Assembly: GCF_900188005.1 (NCBI RefSeq)
Contig: NZ_FZNR01000008.1
Location: 1 to 64,000 of the forward strand
Direction of reading: 5' to 3'
DNA length: 64,000 nt
DNA from: Actinoplanes regularis
GTDB taxonomy: Bacteria > Actinomycetota > Actinomycetes > Mycobacteriales > Micromonosporaceae
Under the pieces are notes generated by a model. That model ran no database searches, was not told the origin of the DNA, and was given only the letters and a program-made list of their open reading frames with translations. The position numbers and the translations under genes are program-made. This document shows positions 32,715 to 41,073 of this stretch, piece by piece. Positions within the stretch are counted from its first letter, which is position 1, and the number at the start of each line of letters is the position of its first letter.

Positions 32715-35300
32715 GTGGCGGATTCGGCTCTGCGGGTCCGGCAGGCTGCTGCTTTGCACCGGCAAGCGGTGGCGACAGTGGACGCGGCCTCCGCCGCCCT
32801 AGGTGCGTTCGCGCCGAACGCAGCCGACCCCAGAGAGCAGCATCGTCTGGCCGGGCAGCTACGGGCAGCCGCCGCACAGGTCGCCCCGGGCTGGCTCGGA
32901 GCGCCGTTGGACGCCCTGACGCGGATGGCGCCGCTCGGCGGTGGACAGACTCCACAGTTCGTCCGCATCGGAGTCGGCCAGCCGCTCGATGACGTCCGCT
33001 TCCCGGCCGTCGTACCGCTGCTCGGGGTAGGCCATCTCACCATCGATGCCAGCGCCACCGATCCACGAGTCTTCGGGCTGATCAGGTCTTTGATGCTGCG
33101 TTTGTTCGCGGCCGCGCCGGCCGGCTCGCTGCTGGTGCGCACGGTGGACGGGGTGGGTGGCGGCGCGGTCTTCCAGCCGTTCGAGGAGCTGGCCGATGCC
33201 GGGCTGATGTCTCCACCGGCCACCGACCGGCAGGGCCTGCGGGATGTGCTCGCCGAGGCGGAGAAGTGGCTGCGCCCGGTCCGAGGCACCGCACGGCGGA
33301 TCCGGCGGGATCGGATGCTGCTGGTGGTGATCGCCAGCCTGCCCGAGATGACCGAGGGCGAGGAGCTACGCCGGATCGCCGCGCTGGCGCAGCAGGGACC
33401 GGATTCCGGCCTGCATCTGATCGTGGCCGGCTGGCCGCCCCCGCCGCTCACCGCGGAGACCACTCAGGCCCCGCTGCCGCGTACCACCGCGATCTCGGTG
33501 CGTAATCCGTTCGCGGTGGTCGGCGACCCGCCCGGTGGGGCCTTCGGGTCGACGGCGGAGGCGCCGTGGCTGAACGCGCCGGTCTTCCTCGACGAGGAGC
33601 CACCACCGCATCTGGTCGACGCGGTCTGCCAGGAGCTCGCCGCGCACAGCGCGGAGGCTTCCCGGGTGACCCTCACAGATCTGCTGCCCGAGCCGACCGA
33701 GGAGCTGTGGTCGGCGGACGCGGCCGGTGGGGTGGAGACGGTTGTCGGGCATCACGGCGATGTGCCGCTGGTGCTGCGGTTCAACGATCTGACTCCGCAT
33801 TGGATGGTCGGCGGCCGGTCCGGCGGCGGCAAGACCGCTTTCCTGATCAACGTGCTGTACGGGCTGGGCACCCGCTACTCCCCCGATGAGCTGGCCCTCT
33901 ACCTGCTCGACTTCAAGGAGGGCGTCTCCTTCGCCGAGTTCGTCCCCACCCAGCGGGACCGGACCTGGCTGCCGCACGCGCGCGCGGTCGGTGTCGAGTC
34001 CGACCGGGAGTACGGCTTGGCCGTCCTGCGCGAGCTGGACGCCGAGATGGGCCGCCGGTCGATGGCGTACAAGCGGGCCGGGGTGTCGCGCTTCGCCGAC
34101 TTGCGGGCGGTCGCCGCGGAGGAGGGCCGGGGAAGTCCACTGCCTCGGGTTCTGTGCGTGATCGACGAGTTCCAGGTGCTGCTGGCCGGCAACGACCCGA
34201 CGGCCGCCGAGGCGGTGGGGCTGCTCGAGTCGCTGGCCCGCAAGGGCCGGTCGTACGGCATCCATCTGGTCCTGGCCAGTCAGACCGTGCTCGGGGTCGA
34301 GGCGTTGTACGCCAAGCGCGATTCGATCTTCGGCCAGTTCCCGGTGCGAATAGCGTTGCCGGGCGGTGGTGATGTGCTGGAGCCGACCAATGATTCGGCG
34401 GCCGGCCTGCCGCTGGGCAGCGCGGTGGTGAACACGGCCGGCGGCCTGGGCGGCCCGCGAGGTGCCACCCGGGGCCACGAACGGGTGGTTCGTTTCCCCG
34501 ATCCGCACGCCGATCAGGGGCTGCTGAGCGAGCTGCGGCACAAGCTGTGGGGCGCCCGGGACCCGGAGTCGATCCCGCCACGGATCTTCGCGGGGTACGC
34601 GCACCAGCATCTCGCCGACGACCCCACCTATCGGGCCGCGCTGGCCGGCCGCGCCGGCCGGCCGACCGCGCTGGTCGGCCGGATGATCGACGTGAGCCTG
34701 TCGACCGCCGCGTTCCCGTTGGACTCGTCGCCGGGCCGGCACCTGGCGATCCTGGGCTCGCAGGCGGCCGGTGCCGAGGTCCTGGACGCGGTGGCGCGCA
34801 GCGTGGCGGCCTGTCACGCGCCGCGGACCGCCCGGTTCGTGATCTCGTCCCTGGTCGCGGAGGGGGACGCGCTGGCCGAGGCGCTTGCGGCGGAGATCGC
34901 CCACCGGCAGGACGTGGTCGTGGTGGACGCGGCGGGGCTCGCCGCGGAGCTCGGTTCCGGGGAGCCGGGCTACCGGGTGGTGTTCGGGATGGACGCCGCG
35001 CCGCAGGGCGGCCTGGTCGGCCTGCGACAGCTGCTGCGTGAGGGGCCGAGCCGGGGCGCGCATCTGCTCTCCTGGTGGCGCGGGGTGCGCCGGTTCGGTG
35101 AGGAGACCGGCGGCAGCGTGGGCCGGGAGGACGTGGCCGGGCTGCTGTTCCTGAACGTTCCGCAGTCGGAGGTGTCGTTGATGCTGGGCCGTCCGGTGGA
35201 CTGGCAGCCGCGGCCGAACCGGGCGCTGCTGCACGACCGGCACACCGATCGCACATCCACCGTGGTCCCGTTCGTGCAGCCGGAGGGCGACAACCCATGA
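32715..35300 (+). CDS. FtsK/SpoIIIE-EccC-like translocase ATPase
   Basis: 861 residues; GTG 32715 has AGGAGG eight bases upstream. An N-terminal helical region (VRQAAALHRQAVATVDAASA) precedes a degenerate ATPase-like segment. The active FtsK domain follows, with Walker A VGGRSGGGKTAFLINVLYG near residues 364-382, LYLLDFKEGVSFAEFVP, Walker B VLCVIDEFQVLL near 478, and GIHLVLASQTV. A last ATPase-like domain has lost its P-loop (GSQAAGAEVLDA). Repeated FtsK domains with inactive copies recall the type VII motor EccC, but there is no EccC-type N-terminal membrane anchor. With the two genes behind it, it forms a separate module of the island, and could act as a coupling or substrate-pumping ATPase. 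Confidence 0.85.
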   Translation: MADSALRVRQAAALHRQAVATVDAASAALGAFAPNAADPREQHRLAGQLRAAAAQVAPGWLGAPLDALTRMAPLGGGQTPQFVRIGVGQPLDDVRFPAVVPLLGVGHLTIDASATDPRVFGLIRSLMLRLFAAAPAGSLLVRTVDGVGGGAVFQPFEELADAGLMSPPATDRQGLRDVLAEAEKWLRPVRGTARRIRRDRMLLVVIASLPEMTEGEELRRIAALAQQGPDSGLHLIVAGWPPPPLTAETTQAPLPRTTAISVRNPFAVVGDPPGGAFGSTAEAPWLNAPVFLDEEPPPHLVDAVCQELAAHSAEASRVTLTDLLPEPTEELWSADAAGGVETVVGHHGDVPLVLRFNDLTPHWMVGGRSGGGKTAFLINVLYGLGTRYSPDELALYLLDFKEGVSFAEFVPTQRDRTWLPHARAVGVESDREYGLAVLRELDAEMGRRSMAYKRAGVSRFADLRAVAAEEGRGSPLPRVLCVIDEFQVLLAGNDPTAAEAVGLLESLARKGRSYGIHLVLASQTVLGVEALYAKRDSIFGQFPVRIALPGGGDVLEPTNDSAAGLPLGSAVVNTAGGLGGPRGATRGHERVVRFPDPHADQGLLSELRHKLWGARDPESIPPRIFAGYAHQHLADDPTYRAALAGRAGRPTALVGRMIDVSLSTAAFPLDSSPGRHLAILGSQAAGAEVLDAVARSVAACHAPRTARFVISSLVAEGDALAEALAAEIAHRQDVVVVDAAGLAAELGSGEPGYRVVFGMDAAPQGGLVGLRQLLREGPSRGAHLLSWWRGVRRFGEETGGSVGREDVAGLLFLNVPQSEVSLMLGRPVDWQPRPNRALLHDRHTDRTSTVVPFVQPEGDNP

Positions 35301-35998
35301 CGGACCAGGAGCAGGCGGAGCAGAGCGGCGTCGTGCCGGCGCAGGCGGCCGCCCCGGACGACGGTCCCTGGGCGGCCTACCTGACGGCTGCCCGGGAGCT
35401 CGACAGGGTGCGCAGGGCGGCCAGCACGGTGGCCGGGGAGCAGGCGACGACGATCGGCGCCGCGCAGCAGGAGCTTGCTTCGGTGCGGGCCCGGCTCGCC
35501 CCGCAACGAGCACGGCTGGTGCGCGATTTCGGCGTACCGGAGCTGGATCTGATGCCGTTGGAGGGTGAGCGGGCCGCCGCTCTCGCGGCGATGACCGGCG
35601 GTCCGGCCGCCATCCTGGCCGCGCTGCGGCAGGCCCGGCGCACCGCGGACGCCGCGGATCATGCTTTCATCGGCCCGCTTCCGGCCGGTTCCGGCCGCCC
35701 CTGGGCGCGGAACCTTCTGGTGTACGGCCCGTTCGCGGCCGCGGTGCTGTTCGTGCAGATCATTCTCTACCTGGTGGCGCCGAGCGGCTCGCTGCCCACC
35801 TACACGCTGCTGTGCGGGCTCAGCATGCCGCTGCTGGCGTTCGGGCTCGGGTGGGGCACCATCGGCTTCGTCTGGGGCGCTGACGGCGAGCAGGGCGGGG
35901 TGAAGGCGGACCGGACACCGGTGCTGGGCATCGTCACCTGCCTCATCCCGGTGCTGCTCACCTGCATGGGTGTCGGCCTGCAGCAGCTGCTGAGCTGA
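35297..35998 (+). CDS. Coiled-coil membrane protein linked to the FtsK-like ATPase
   Basis: 233 residues. The N-terminal half is helical and charged (AAQQELASVRARLAPQRARL), suggesting a coiled coil. It is followed by three hydrophobic segments (LLVYGPFAAAVLFVQIILYLV; TLLCGLSMPLLAFGLGWGTIGFV, split by a short turn; VLGIVTCLIPVLLTCMGVG). It could be the membrane anchor for the soluble ATPase encoded before it, with which it overlaps by ATGA. No known family recognised. Confidence 0.7.
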   Translation: MTDQEQAEQSGVVPAQAAAPDDGPWAAYLTAARELDRVRRAASTVAGEQATTIGAAQQELASVRARLAPQRARLVRDFGVPELDLMPLEGERAAALAAMTGGPAAILAALRQARRTADAADHAFIGPLPAGSGRPWARNLLVYGPFAAAVLFVQIILYLVAPSGSLPTYTLLCGLSMPLLAFGLGWGTIGFVWGADGEQGGVKADRTPVLGIVTCLIPVLLTCMGVGLQQLLS

Positions 35999-36017
35999 GT
36001 CACGAGAGGACCTGGGC

Positions 36018-36278
36018 ATGGCGAACGTCGAGGAAGTCAAAACCAACATCGCGGTGTCGGTGGCCGGGGCGGACCGGGCGATCACCGGCATCCAGGTGGT
36101 CAGCGATCAGCTCGACCAGTCGTTGGCGCTGCTGCGACTGACCTCGGTCGGCTCGTTCCATCCGGCCGCTGTGGCCGCGATCGCGCACCTGGAGCAGGCT
36201 CGCACCCGGCTCGACGAGGCGATGCAACTGACCCGCGCGGCCATGGACTCGGCCAACCAGTTCCGAAGCATGATCTGA
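36018..36278 (+). CDS. 86-residue helical-hairpin protein, possible secreted partner
   Basis: Starts MANVEEVKTNIAVSVAGADR and is almost entirely helical, with a probable turn near Gly-Ser-Phe-His-Pro in the middle. Length and two-helix shape resemble ESX/WXG100 proteins, but no W-x-G motif or YxxxD/E tail is present. It begins 19 bases after the coiled-coil gene, within a GAGAGGACC-type ribosome binding site context. A small substrate or regulator of the FtsK-like motor is a reasonable guess. Confidence 0.65.
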   Translation: MANVEEVKTNIAVSVAGADRAITGIQVVSDQLDQSLALLRLTSVGSFHPAAVAAIAHLEQARTRLDEAMQLTRAAMDSANQFRSMI

Positions 36279-36304
36279 GAACCAGACCTAGATCAAATTC
36301 AAGA

Positions 36305-36325
36305 AGCGGATGTCGTGCGTCCGCT
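36305..36325. terminator. Hairpin closing the island operon
   Basis: AGCGGA and TCCGCT flank nine bases, 27 bases after the 86-residue gene. The convergent folE gene ends at 36468; the remaining 140 bases hold nothing recognisable. Confidence 0.4.
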
Positions 36326-36467
36326 GGGGTACAGATCGCCGCTCCCGCCGGGACCCCTCCGGGCTTCGCTGGCCGCTACGCGTCCAGAACGCGAAACCCT
36401 CCGGGGCGACGTCCGTGAGTGGGCACGGTCCAAGAACCGAAACCCGGATCGACAGGAGCCGGGGCGG

Positions 36468-37115
36468 TCAGCGGGCGTTTATCAACGCCATGGCCTCGGC
36501 CCGCACCTTGCCGTCGGTCTGGAAGGCGCCGCGGACCGCTGAGGTGACCGTGCGCGCCCCGACCTTCCGGATCCCGCGCATCTCCATGCACAGGTGCTCG
36601 CACTCCAGCACCACGATCGCCCCGCGCGCTTCCAGCTTCTCCATCAGGAGGTCGGCGATCTGCGAGGTGAGGCGCTCCTGGACCTGCGGCCGGCGGGCGT
36701 AGACCTCGACCAGGCGGGCCAGTTTCGACAGTCCGGTGATCCGGCCGTCGGTGCCCGGAATGTAGCCGATGCTCGCGACACCCTTGAACGGCAACAGGTG
36801 GTGCTCGCACATGCTCTGCACCTCGATGTCACGGACCAGGACGAGTTCCTCGTGGTCCGCCTCGAAGGTGGTGGTGAGCACGGTCGCCGGGTCCACCCGC
36901 AGGCCGGCGAAGAGCTCGGCGTAGGCACGGGCGACCCGGGCCGGGGTCCGCTCGAGGCCGTCCCGGTCCGGGTTCTCGCCGATCGCGAAGAGGATCTCCC
37001 GGACCGCCTTCTCGATCCGCCCGAGGTCGACGGCCTGCTCGACCGGGGTACCGGTGAGCTTGCCGTCGACCAGTCGGGCGGCGAGGTAATCGAGTTCGTC
37101 GCGCGTTTTGATCAG
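36468..37115 (-). CDS. folE: GTP cyclohydrolase I, apparently starting at CTG
   Basis: First enzyme of folate synthesis, converting GTP to dihydroneopterin triphosphate. Full family sequence is visible: LGRIEKAVREILFAIGENPD, GLERTPARVARAYAEL, VQSMCEHHLLPFKGVASIGY (zinc Cys/His), GLSKLARLVEVYARRPQVQE and VVLECEHLCMEMRG. The frame is continuous up to the ftsH stop but contains no ATG, GTG or TTG before codon 74, in the middle of the domain. The best start is CTG at 37115, which overlaps the ftsH TGA (CTGA) and has GAAAG about eight bases upstream, giving 215 residues. Confidence 0.9.
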   Translation of the reverse strand: MIKTRDELDYLAARLVDGKLTGTPVEQAVDLGRIEKAVREILFAIGENPDRDGLERTPARVARAYAELFAGLRVDPATVLTTTFEADHEELVLVRDIEVQSMCEHHLLPFKGVASIGYIPGTDGRITGLSKLARLVEVYARRPQVQERLTSQIADLLMEKLEARGAIVVLECEHLCMEMRGIRKVGARTVTSAVRGAFQTDGKVRAEAMALINAR

Positions 37116-39142
37116 ATGCTGCTTTCAGAGCCGTTCGCGTTCGGGTTTCCGACCGCGATCTGGCCGTCCGCCTCGGCCTGTGCCTTCAGCTTCTCCCGCT
37201 CGGCGGGAGTGAGTACCGGCGGAGCCTCCGACGGCAGGCGCTTGCCGAAGCCGTTGAAGGGGGACATCGGGGGACGCTTCTGCACCCGGGCGCAGATCCG
37301 GTCCATGTCCTCGCGGGTGATCGTCTCCTTCTCGATCAGCTCGAGGACCATGTCGTCGAGCACGTCGCGGTACTCGACCAGGATCTCCCAGGCCTCGTCG
37401 TGGGCGAGCTCGATCAGAGCGCGCACCTCCGCGTCGATGTCGGCGGCGACCGAGTCCGAGTAGTCCCGCTCGTGGCCCATGTTGCGACCCAGGAACGGCT
37501 CGTCACCACTGGTGCCGTACTTCACGGCGCCCAGCTTGGAGCTCATGCCGTACTGCGTGACCATGGCACGGGCCAGGCCGGTCGCCTTCTCGATGTCGTT
37601 GCCGGCGCCGGTGGTGGGCTCGTGGAAGACGAGCTCCTCGGCGGCCCGGCCACCCAGCGCGTACGCCAGGGTGTCGATCATCTCGGCACGGGTCTGGGTG
37701 TACTTGTCCTCGGTCGGCAGGACCAGCGTGTGACCGAGCGAGCGGCCGCGCGGCAGGATCGTCACCTTGTGCACCGGTGCGGAGTGCGGCAGCGCGTAGG
37801 CGACCAGCGCGTGTCCACCCTCGTGGTACGCGGTGATCTTCTTCTCGTTGTCGCTCATCGCCCGGGTGCGGCGCTCGGGGCCGGCGATGACCCGGTCGAT
37901 CGCCTCCTCGAGGAAGTAGTTCGAGATCGCCCGCTTCTCGTTGCGCGCGGTCAGCAGCGCGGCCTCGTTGATCACGTTGGCCAGGTCGGCGCCGGAGAAA
38001 CCGGGCGTACGCCGGGCCACCGAGTCGAGGTCGACGTCGGGCGTGAACGGCTTGCCCTTGGCGTGCACCCGCAGGATCGCCTTGCGGCCCTCCATGTCCG
38101 GGTTGTCGACCGGGATCTGCCGGTCGAAACGGCCGGGACGCAGCAGCGCGGGGTCGAGGATGTCGGGCCGGTTGGTGGCCGCGATCAGGATCACGCCGCC
38201 CTTGGTGTCGAAGCCGTCCATCTCGACGAGCAGCTGGTTGAGGGTCTGCTCGCGCTCGTCGTGGCCGCCACCCATGCCGGCACCACGGTGCCGGCCGACC
38301 GCGTCGATCTCGTCCACGAAGACGATCGCCGGCGCGTTCGACTTGGCCTGCTCGAAGAGGTCGCGGACCCGGCTCGCGCCGACACCCACGAACATCTCCA
38401 CGAAGTCCGAGCCGGAGATGGAGTAGAACGGCACCCCGGCCTCGCCGGCGACCGCGCGGGCCAGCAGCGTCTTACCGGTACCCGGCTGACCGAAGAGCAG
38501 CACGCCCTTCGGGATCTTGGCGCCGAGGGCCTGGTACTTCGCCGGGTTCTGCAAGAAGTCCTTGATCTCCTGCAGCTCCTCGACCGCCTCGTCGGCGCCC
38601 GCCACGTCGGCGAACGTCGTCTTCGGCGTGTCCTTGGTGATCATCTTCGCCTTGGACTTGCCGAAGTTGAGCACCCGGGAGCCGCCGCCCTGCATCTGCG
38701 ACATGAACAGCAGGAGCAGGATCACCAGAATGGCGATTGGCAGCAGGTTGATCAGCAGGCTGAGCAGGATGTTGTCGCCCGAGACGGTCGTGTTGATCGT
38801 CCCGGTGATCCGCCCGGCCGACTTGGCCTGCTCGACGTCGTCCCAGATGGCGCTGGTGACCTCGTACGGATACTGGGTCTCGATCTTGTTCGTCGACTTG
38901 CCGTCGAACTGCTCGGGGCTCTTGAGGTCGATCTGGAGCGTCTGCTCCTTGTCCTTCTGGACGACCTTCTCGATGCCGGGCTGGTTCAGACGGTCGAGTG
39001 CGACCGAAGTGTCTACCCGCTGGTAGCCGGGATCATTGGCGAAGATCGAGCTCAGCGCGATAACGCCGATGATCACCAGAATGATCCAGACCACCGGGCG
39101 GCGGAAGAAACGCGTACGTTCCATACTGTTGTCGGGCGCCAA
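37112..39142 (-). CDS. ftsH: ATP-dependent zinc metalloprotease FtsH
   Basis: Membrane-bound AAA+ protease. 676 residues from TTG 39142. Two membrane helices (VVWIILVIIGVIAL near the N-terminus; LLSLLINLLPIAILVILLLL after the extracytoplasmic domain), Walker A LFGQPGTGKTLLARAVAGEA, Walker B AIVFVDEIDAVGRHRG, second-region RRTPGFSGADLANVINEAAL, and zinc site HEGGHALVAYAL. A Pro-rich C-terminal end finishes the protein. TTG 39142 has AGGAGGG about nine bases upstream; ATG 39124 lacks a site. folE overlaps its stop, so ftsH and folE are coupled. Confidence 0.96.
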   Translation of the reverse strand: MAPDNSMERTRFFRRPVVWIILVIIGVIALSSIFANDPGYQRVDTSVALDRLNQPGIEKVVQKDKEQTLQIDLKSPEQFDGKSTNKIETQYPYEVTSAIWDDVEQAKSAGRITGTINTTVSGDNILLSLLINLLPIAILVILLLLFMSQMQGGGSRVLNFGKSKAKMITKDTPKTTFADVAGADEAVEELQEIKDFLQNPAKYQALGAKIPKGVLLFGQPGTGKTLLARAVAGEAGVPFYSISGSDFVEMFVGVGASRVRDLFEQAKSNAPAIVFVDEIDAVGRHRGAGMGGGHDEREQTLNQLLVEMDGFDTKGGVILIAATNRPDILDPALLRPGRFDRQIPVDNPDMEGRKAILRVHAKGKPFTPDVDLDSVARRTPGFSGADLANVINEAALLTARNEKRAISNYFLEEAIDRVIAGPERRTRAMSDNEKKITAYHEGGHALVAYALPHSAPVHKVTILPRGRSLGHTLVLPTEDKYTQTRAEMIDTLAYALGGRAAEELVFHEPTTGAGNDIEKATGLARAMVTQYGMSSKLGAVKYGTSGDEPFLGRNMGHERDYSDSVAADIDAEVRALIELAHDEAWEILVEYRDVLDDMVLELIEKETITREDMDRICARVQKRPPMSPFNGFGKRLPSEAPPVLTPAEREKLKAQAEADGQIAVGNPNANGSESSI

Positions 39143-39422
39143 GCGCCCGGACCCTCCTGATCGGCGTCCTGGTCACCTCAACGTCGCCGCTCACCGGCGG
39201 CCGCCGGGATCAACTGCCCCCGTCTGGCGGTGGCGAATCACTCCCAGCCCCTCCGGCGCTCGTGACACCACGCCATCGGTCACTCGACCGTACACCGTAG
39301 GCACGGATTGCGAACCCGTGAGGCTGCAGCGCGAACTCCACGTAACCCCCCCGCAATCCAGCGCGTTTCAGCAATAAAACAGGCTATAACCACCATTACT
39401 GAGAACACGCTGAGAAATTGGT
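39143..39422 (-). promoter_or_regulatory. Intergenic region upstream of ftsH
   Basis: 280 bases between the hpt stop and the ftsH start. The hpt-proximal third (about 39360-39420) is AT-rich for this genome and probably contains the ftsH promoter. The ftsH-proximal end holds a 7-bp inverted repeat (CGGGCGC/GCGCCCG) around the proposed TTG start. No gene is seen. Confidence 0.35.
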
Positions 39423-39998
39423 TCAGCTACGGGCGTAGACCTCCGGCTTGAGAACACCCACGTACGGAAGCTCTCGGTAACGCTCGGCGAAGTCCAGACC
39501 GTAACCGACGACGAACTCGTTGGGGATGTCGAAGCCCACGTAGCGAACCGGAACCTGCACCTTGACCGCGTCCGGCTTGCGGAACAGCGCGACCACCTCG
39601 ACGCTGGCCGGCTGCCGCGATTCGAGGTATTTCATCAGCCACGACAGGGTCAGCCCGGAGTCCACGATGTCCTCGACGACCAGCACGTGCCGGCCCGCGA
39701 TGTCCCGATCCAGGTCCTTCAGGATGCGCACCACGCCGGAGGAGGTGGTCCCCTGCCCGTACGACGAGACCGCCATGAACTCCATCTCGGTGGACGGCCC
39801 CTGCCGCCCCAGAGAACGGGCGAAGTCGGCCATGAACATGACCGCACCCTTGAGCACGCAGACCAGGAGGATCCCGTCGGCGGCATCCGCGTGGTCCGCG
39901 GCAACCTGCTTCGCCAGTTCGTCGATCTTCTCGCGGATCTGCTCCTCCGAGATGATCACGTGGTCGATGTCGGCGTCGTACCAAGAACCATCAGCCAT
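39423..39998 (-). CDS. hpt: Hypoxanthine phosphoribosyltransferase
   Basis: Purine salvage: converts hypoxanthine (and guanine) with PRPP to IMP or GMP. 191 residues. VCVLKGAVMFMADFARSL near the N-terminus, the flexible-loop SSYGQGTTSSG, and the PRPP-binding HVLVVEDIVDSGLTLSWL are the type I phosphoribosyltransferase signatures. YVGFDIPNEFVVGYGLDFAE is typical of bacterial HPRT. The order tilS-hpt-ftsH is widely conserved in bacteria. It lies 65 bases downstream of tilS. Confidence 0.96.
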   Translation of the reverse strand: MADGSWYDADIDHVIISEEQIREKIDELAKQVAADHADAADGILLVCVLKGAVMFMADFARSLGRQGPSTEMEFMAVSSYGQGTTSSGVVRILKDLDRDIAGRHVLVVEDIVDSGLTLSWLMKYLESRQPASVEVVALFRKPDAVKVQVPVRYVGFDIPNEFVVGYGLDFAERYRELPYVGVLKPEVYARS

Positions 39999-40063
39999 GG
40001 GGCTAAGCCTGCCGCATGGAGGTTACCGTTCGTGAAACGGGGGCGGATTCCGATCCGGATCGC

Positions 40064-41071
40064 TCACTTGGTAGGGGCCGGAACCACCCGAACGAGTTCA
40101 CTCCCCCGCCGCGCCACGGCGATCCCGCCGGGCAGGTAGGCCGGGCCCTGGCCGTGCCAGTCGGTCACCAGCGCGTCCAGCGCGGTCACATGCCCGTACG
40201 CCAGCGCGCTCCCGGGCGCCCCCAGCTCCCGCGCCCACCGGTGCAGCACCCGGCCCCGGATCGCGGCCCGCAGCCCGGCCAGCACCGGCGCCGACAGCCC
40301 GGCGGCGGACCGGGCCCGCTCCAGCGCCTCGACGGCCAGCTCGTCCAGCACCTCGTTGTCGGCGGCGAGCAGCGCTGCCGTCCGGGACAGGTTGCCCACC
40401 ACGGCGGGCCCCAGCTCGGCCACGAGCGTCGGCAGGGCCGCGCCCCGGACCCGGGATCGGGCGTACGCCGGATCGGTGTTGTGCGGGTCCTCCCAGGGCA
40501 CCAGCCCCAGGGCGGCACACGCCTTCCGGGTGTCCGCCCGGGCCACGTCGAGCAACGGGCGTCGGAAGACACCGCGCCGCTGCGGCATCCCGGCCAGCCC
40601 GCGCGGCCCGGCGCCGCGGGCCAGCGCCAGCAACACCGTCTCGGCCTGGTCGTCCCGGGTGTGTCCGAGCAGCACCGCGGACGCCCCGAGCCGCGCGGCG
40701 GCGGCCTCGAGAGCCGCGTAACGCGCCGTCCGGGCGGCCGCCTCGGGGCCACCGGGCAGACCGGCGGTCGTGACAGTCGACACATGCACCGGGTCGAATC
40801 CGGCGTCGCGCGCCCATGCCGCCACCGACCGGGCCCTGCGGTCCGAGCCCTCCTGCAGGCCGTGGTCCACGGTGACCAGACCGACCCCGCCGACACCGAG
40901 CTGACCACCGACACCGAGCTGACCACCGACGAAGTGGGCCGCGGCGGCCAGCGACAGCGAGTCGGCGCCACCCGAGCAGGCGACCAGTACGAGCGCGCCG
41001 GGCGGCAGGTCCGCCAGACCGCGCCGGACCGCCGTGCGGACCGCGGCGACCGGCGCCGGGATCCGGGCCAT
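40064..41071 (-). CDS. tilS: tRNA(Ile)-lysidine synthetase
   Basis: Converts C34 of tRNA-Ile(CAU) to lysidine. The PP-loop ATP pyrophosphatase motif is LVACSGGADSLSLA at about residues 29-42, and LLGHTRDDQAETVLLALARG and WEDPHNTDPAYARSRVR are TilS signatures. 335 residues, the shorter actinobacterial form with a reduced C-terminal region. A tandem 18-base duplication encodes two GGQLGV copies after the PP-loop. It starts two bases after the stop of the metalloprotease gene. Confidence 0.94.
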   Translation of the reverse strand: MARIPAPVAAVRTAVRRGLADLPPGALVLVACSGGADSLSLAAAAHFVGGQLGVGGQLGVGGVGLVTVDHGLQEGSDRRARSVAAWARDAGFDPVHVSTVTTAGLPGGPEAAARTARYAALEAAAARLGASAVLLGHTRDDQAETVLLALARGAGPRGLAGMPQRRGVFRRPLLDVARADTRKACAALGLVPWEDPHNTDPAYARSRVRGAALPTLVAELGPAVVGNLSRTAALLAADNEVLDELAVEALERARSAAGLSAPVLAGLRAAIRGRVLHRWARELGAPGSALAYGHVTALDALVTDWHGQGPAYLPGGIAVARRGSELVRVVPAPTK

Positions 41072-41073
41072 GA

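Noticed and set aside
33366..35513. A 715-codon open frame antisense to the FtsK-like gene
   Set aside because: No motifs and no start context; shadow of the sense ATPase gene.
36018..36278. Calling the 86-residue protein a WXG100/ESAT-6 protein
   Set aside because: It has the length and helical hairpin shape but no W-x-G turn and no YxxxD/E export signal, so only a similarity of shape is claimed.
23171..36467. Classifying the island as an integrative conjugative element
   Set aside because: No integrase, excisionase, relaxase, replication gene, tRNA target or flanking direct repeats were recognised at either end.
36468..36896. A short folE starting at GTG 36896
   Set aside because: It would remove the first 73 residues, which carry conserved GTP cyclohydrolase sequence, so it cannot be the real start.
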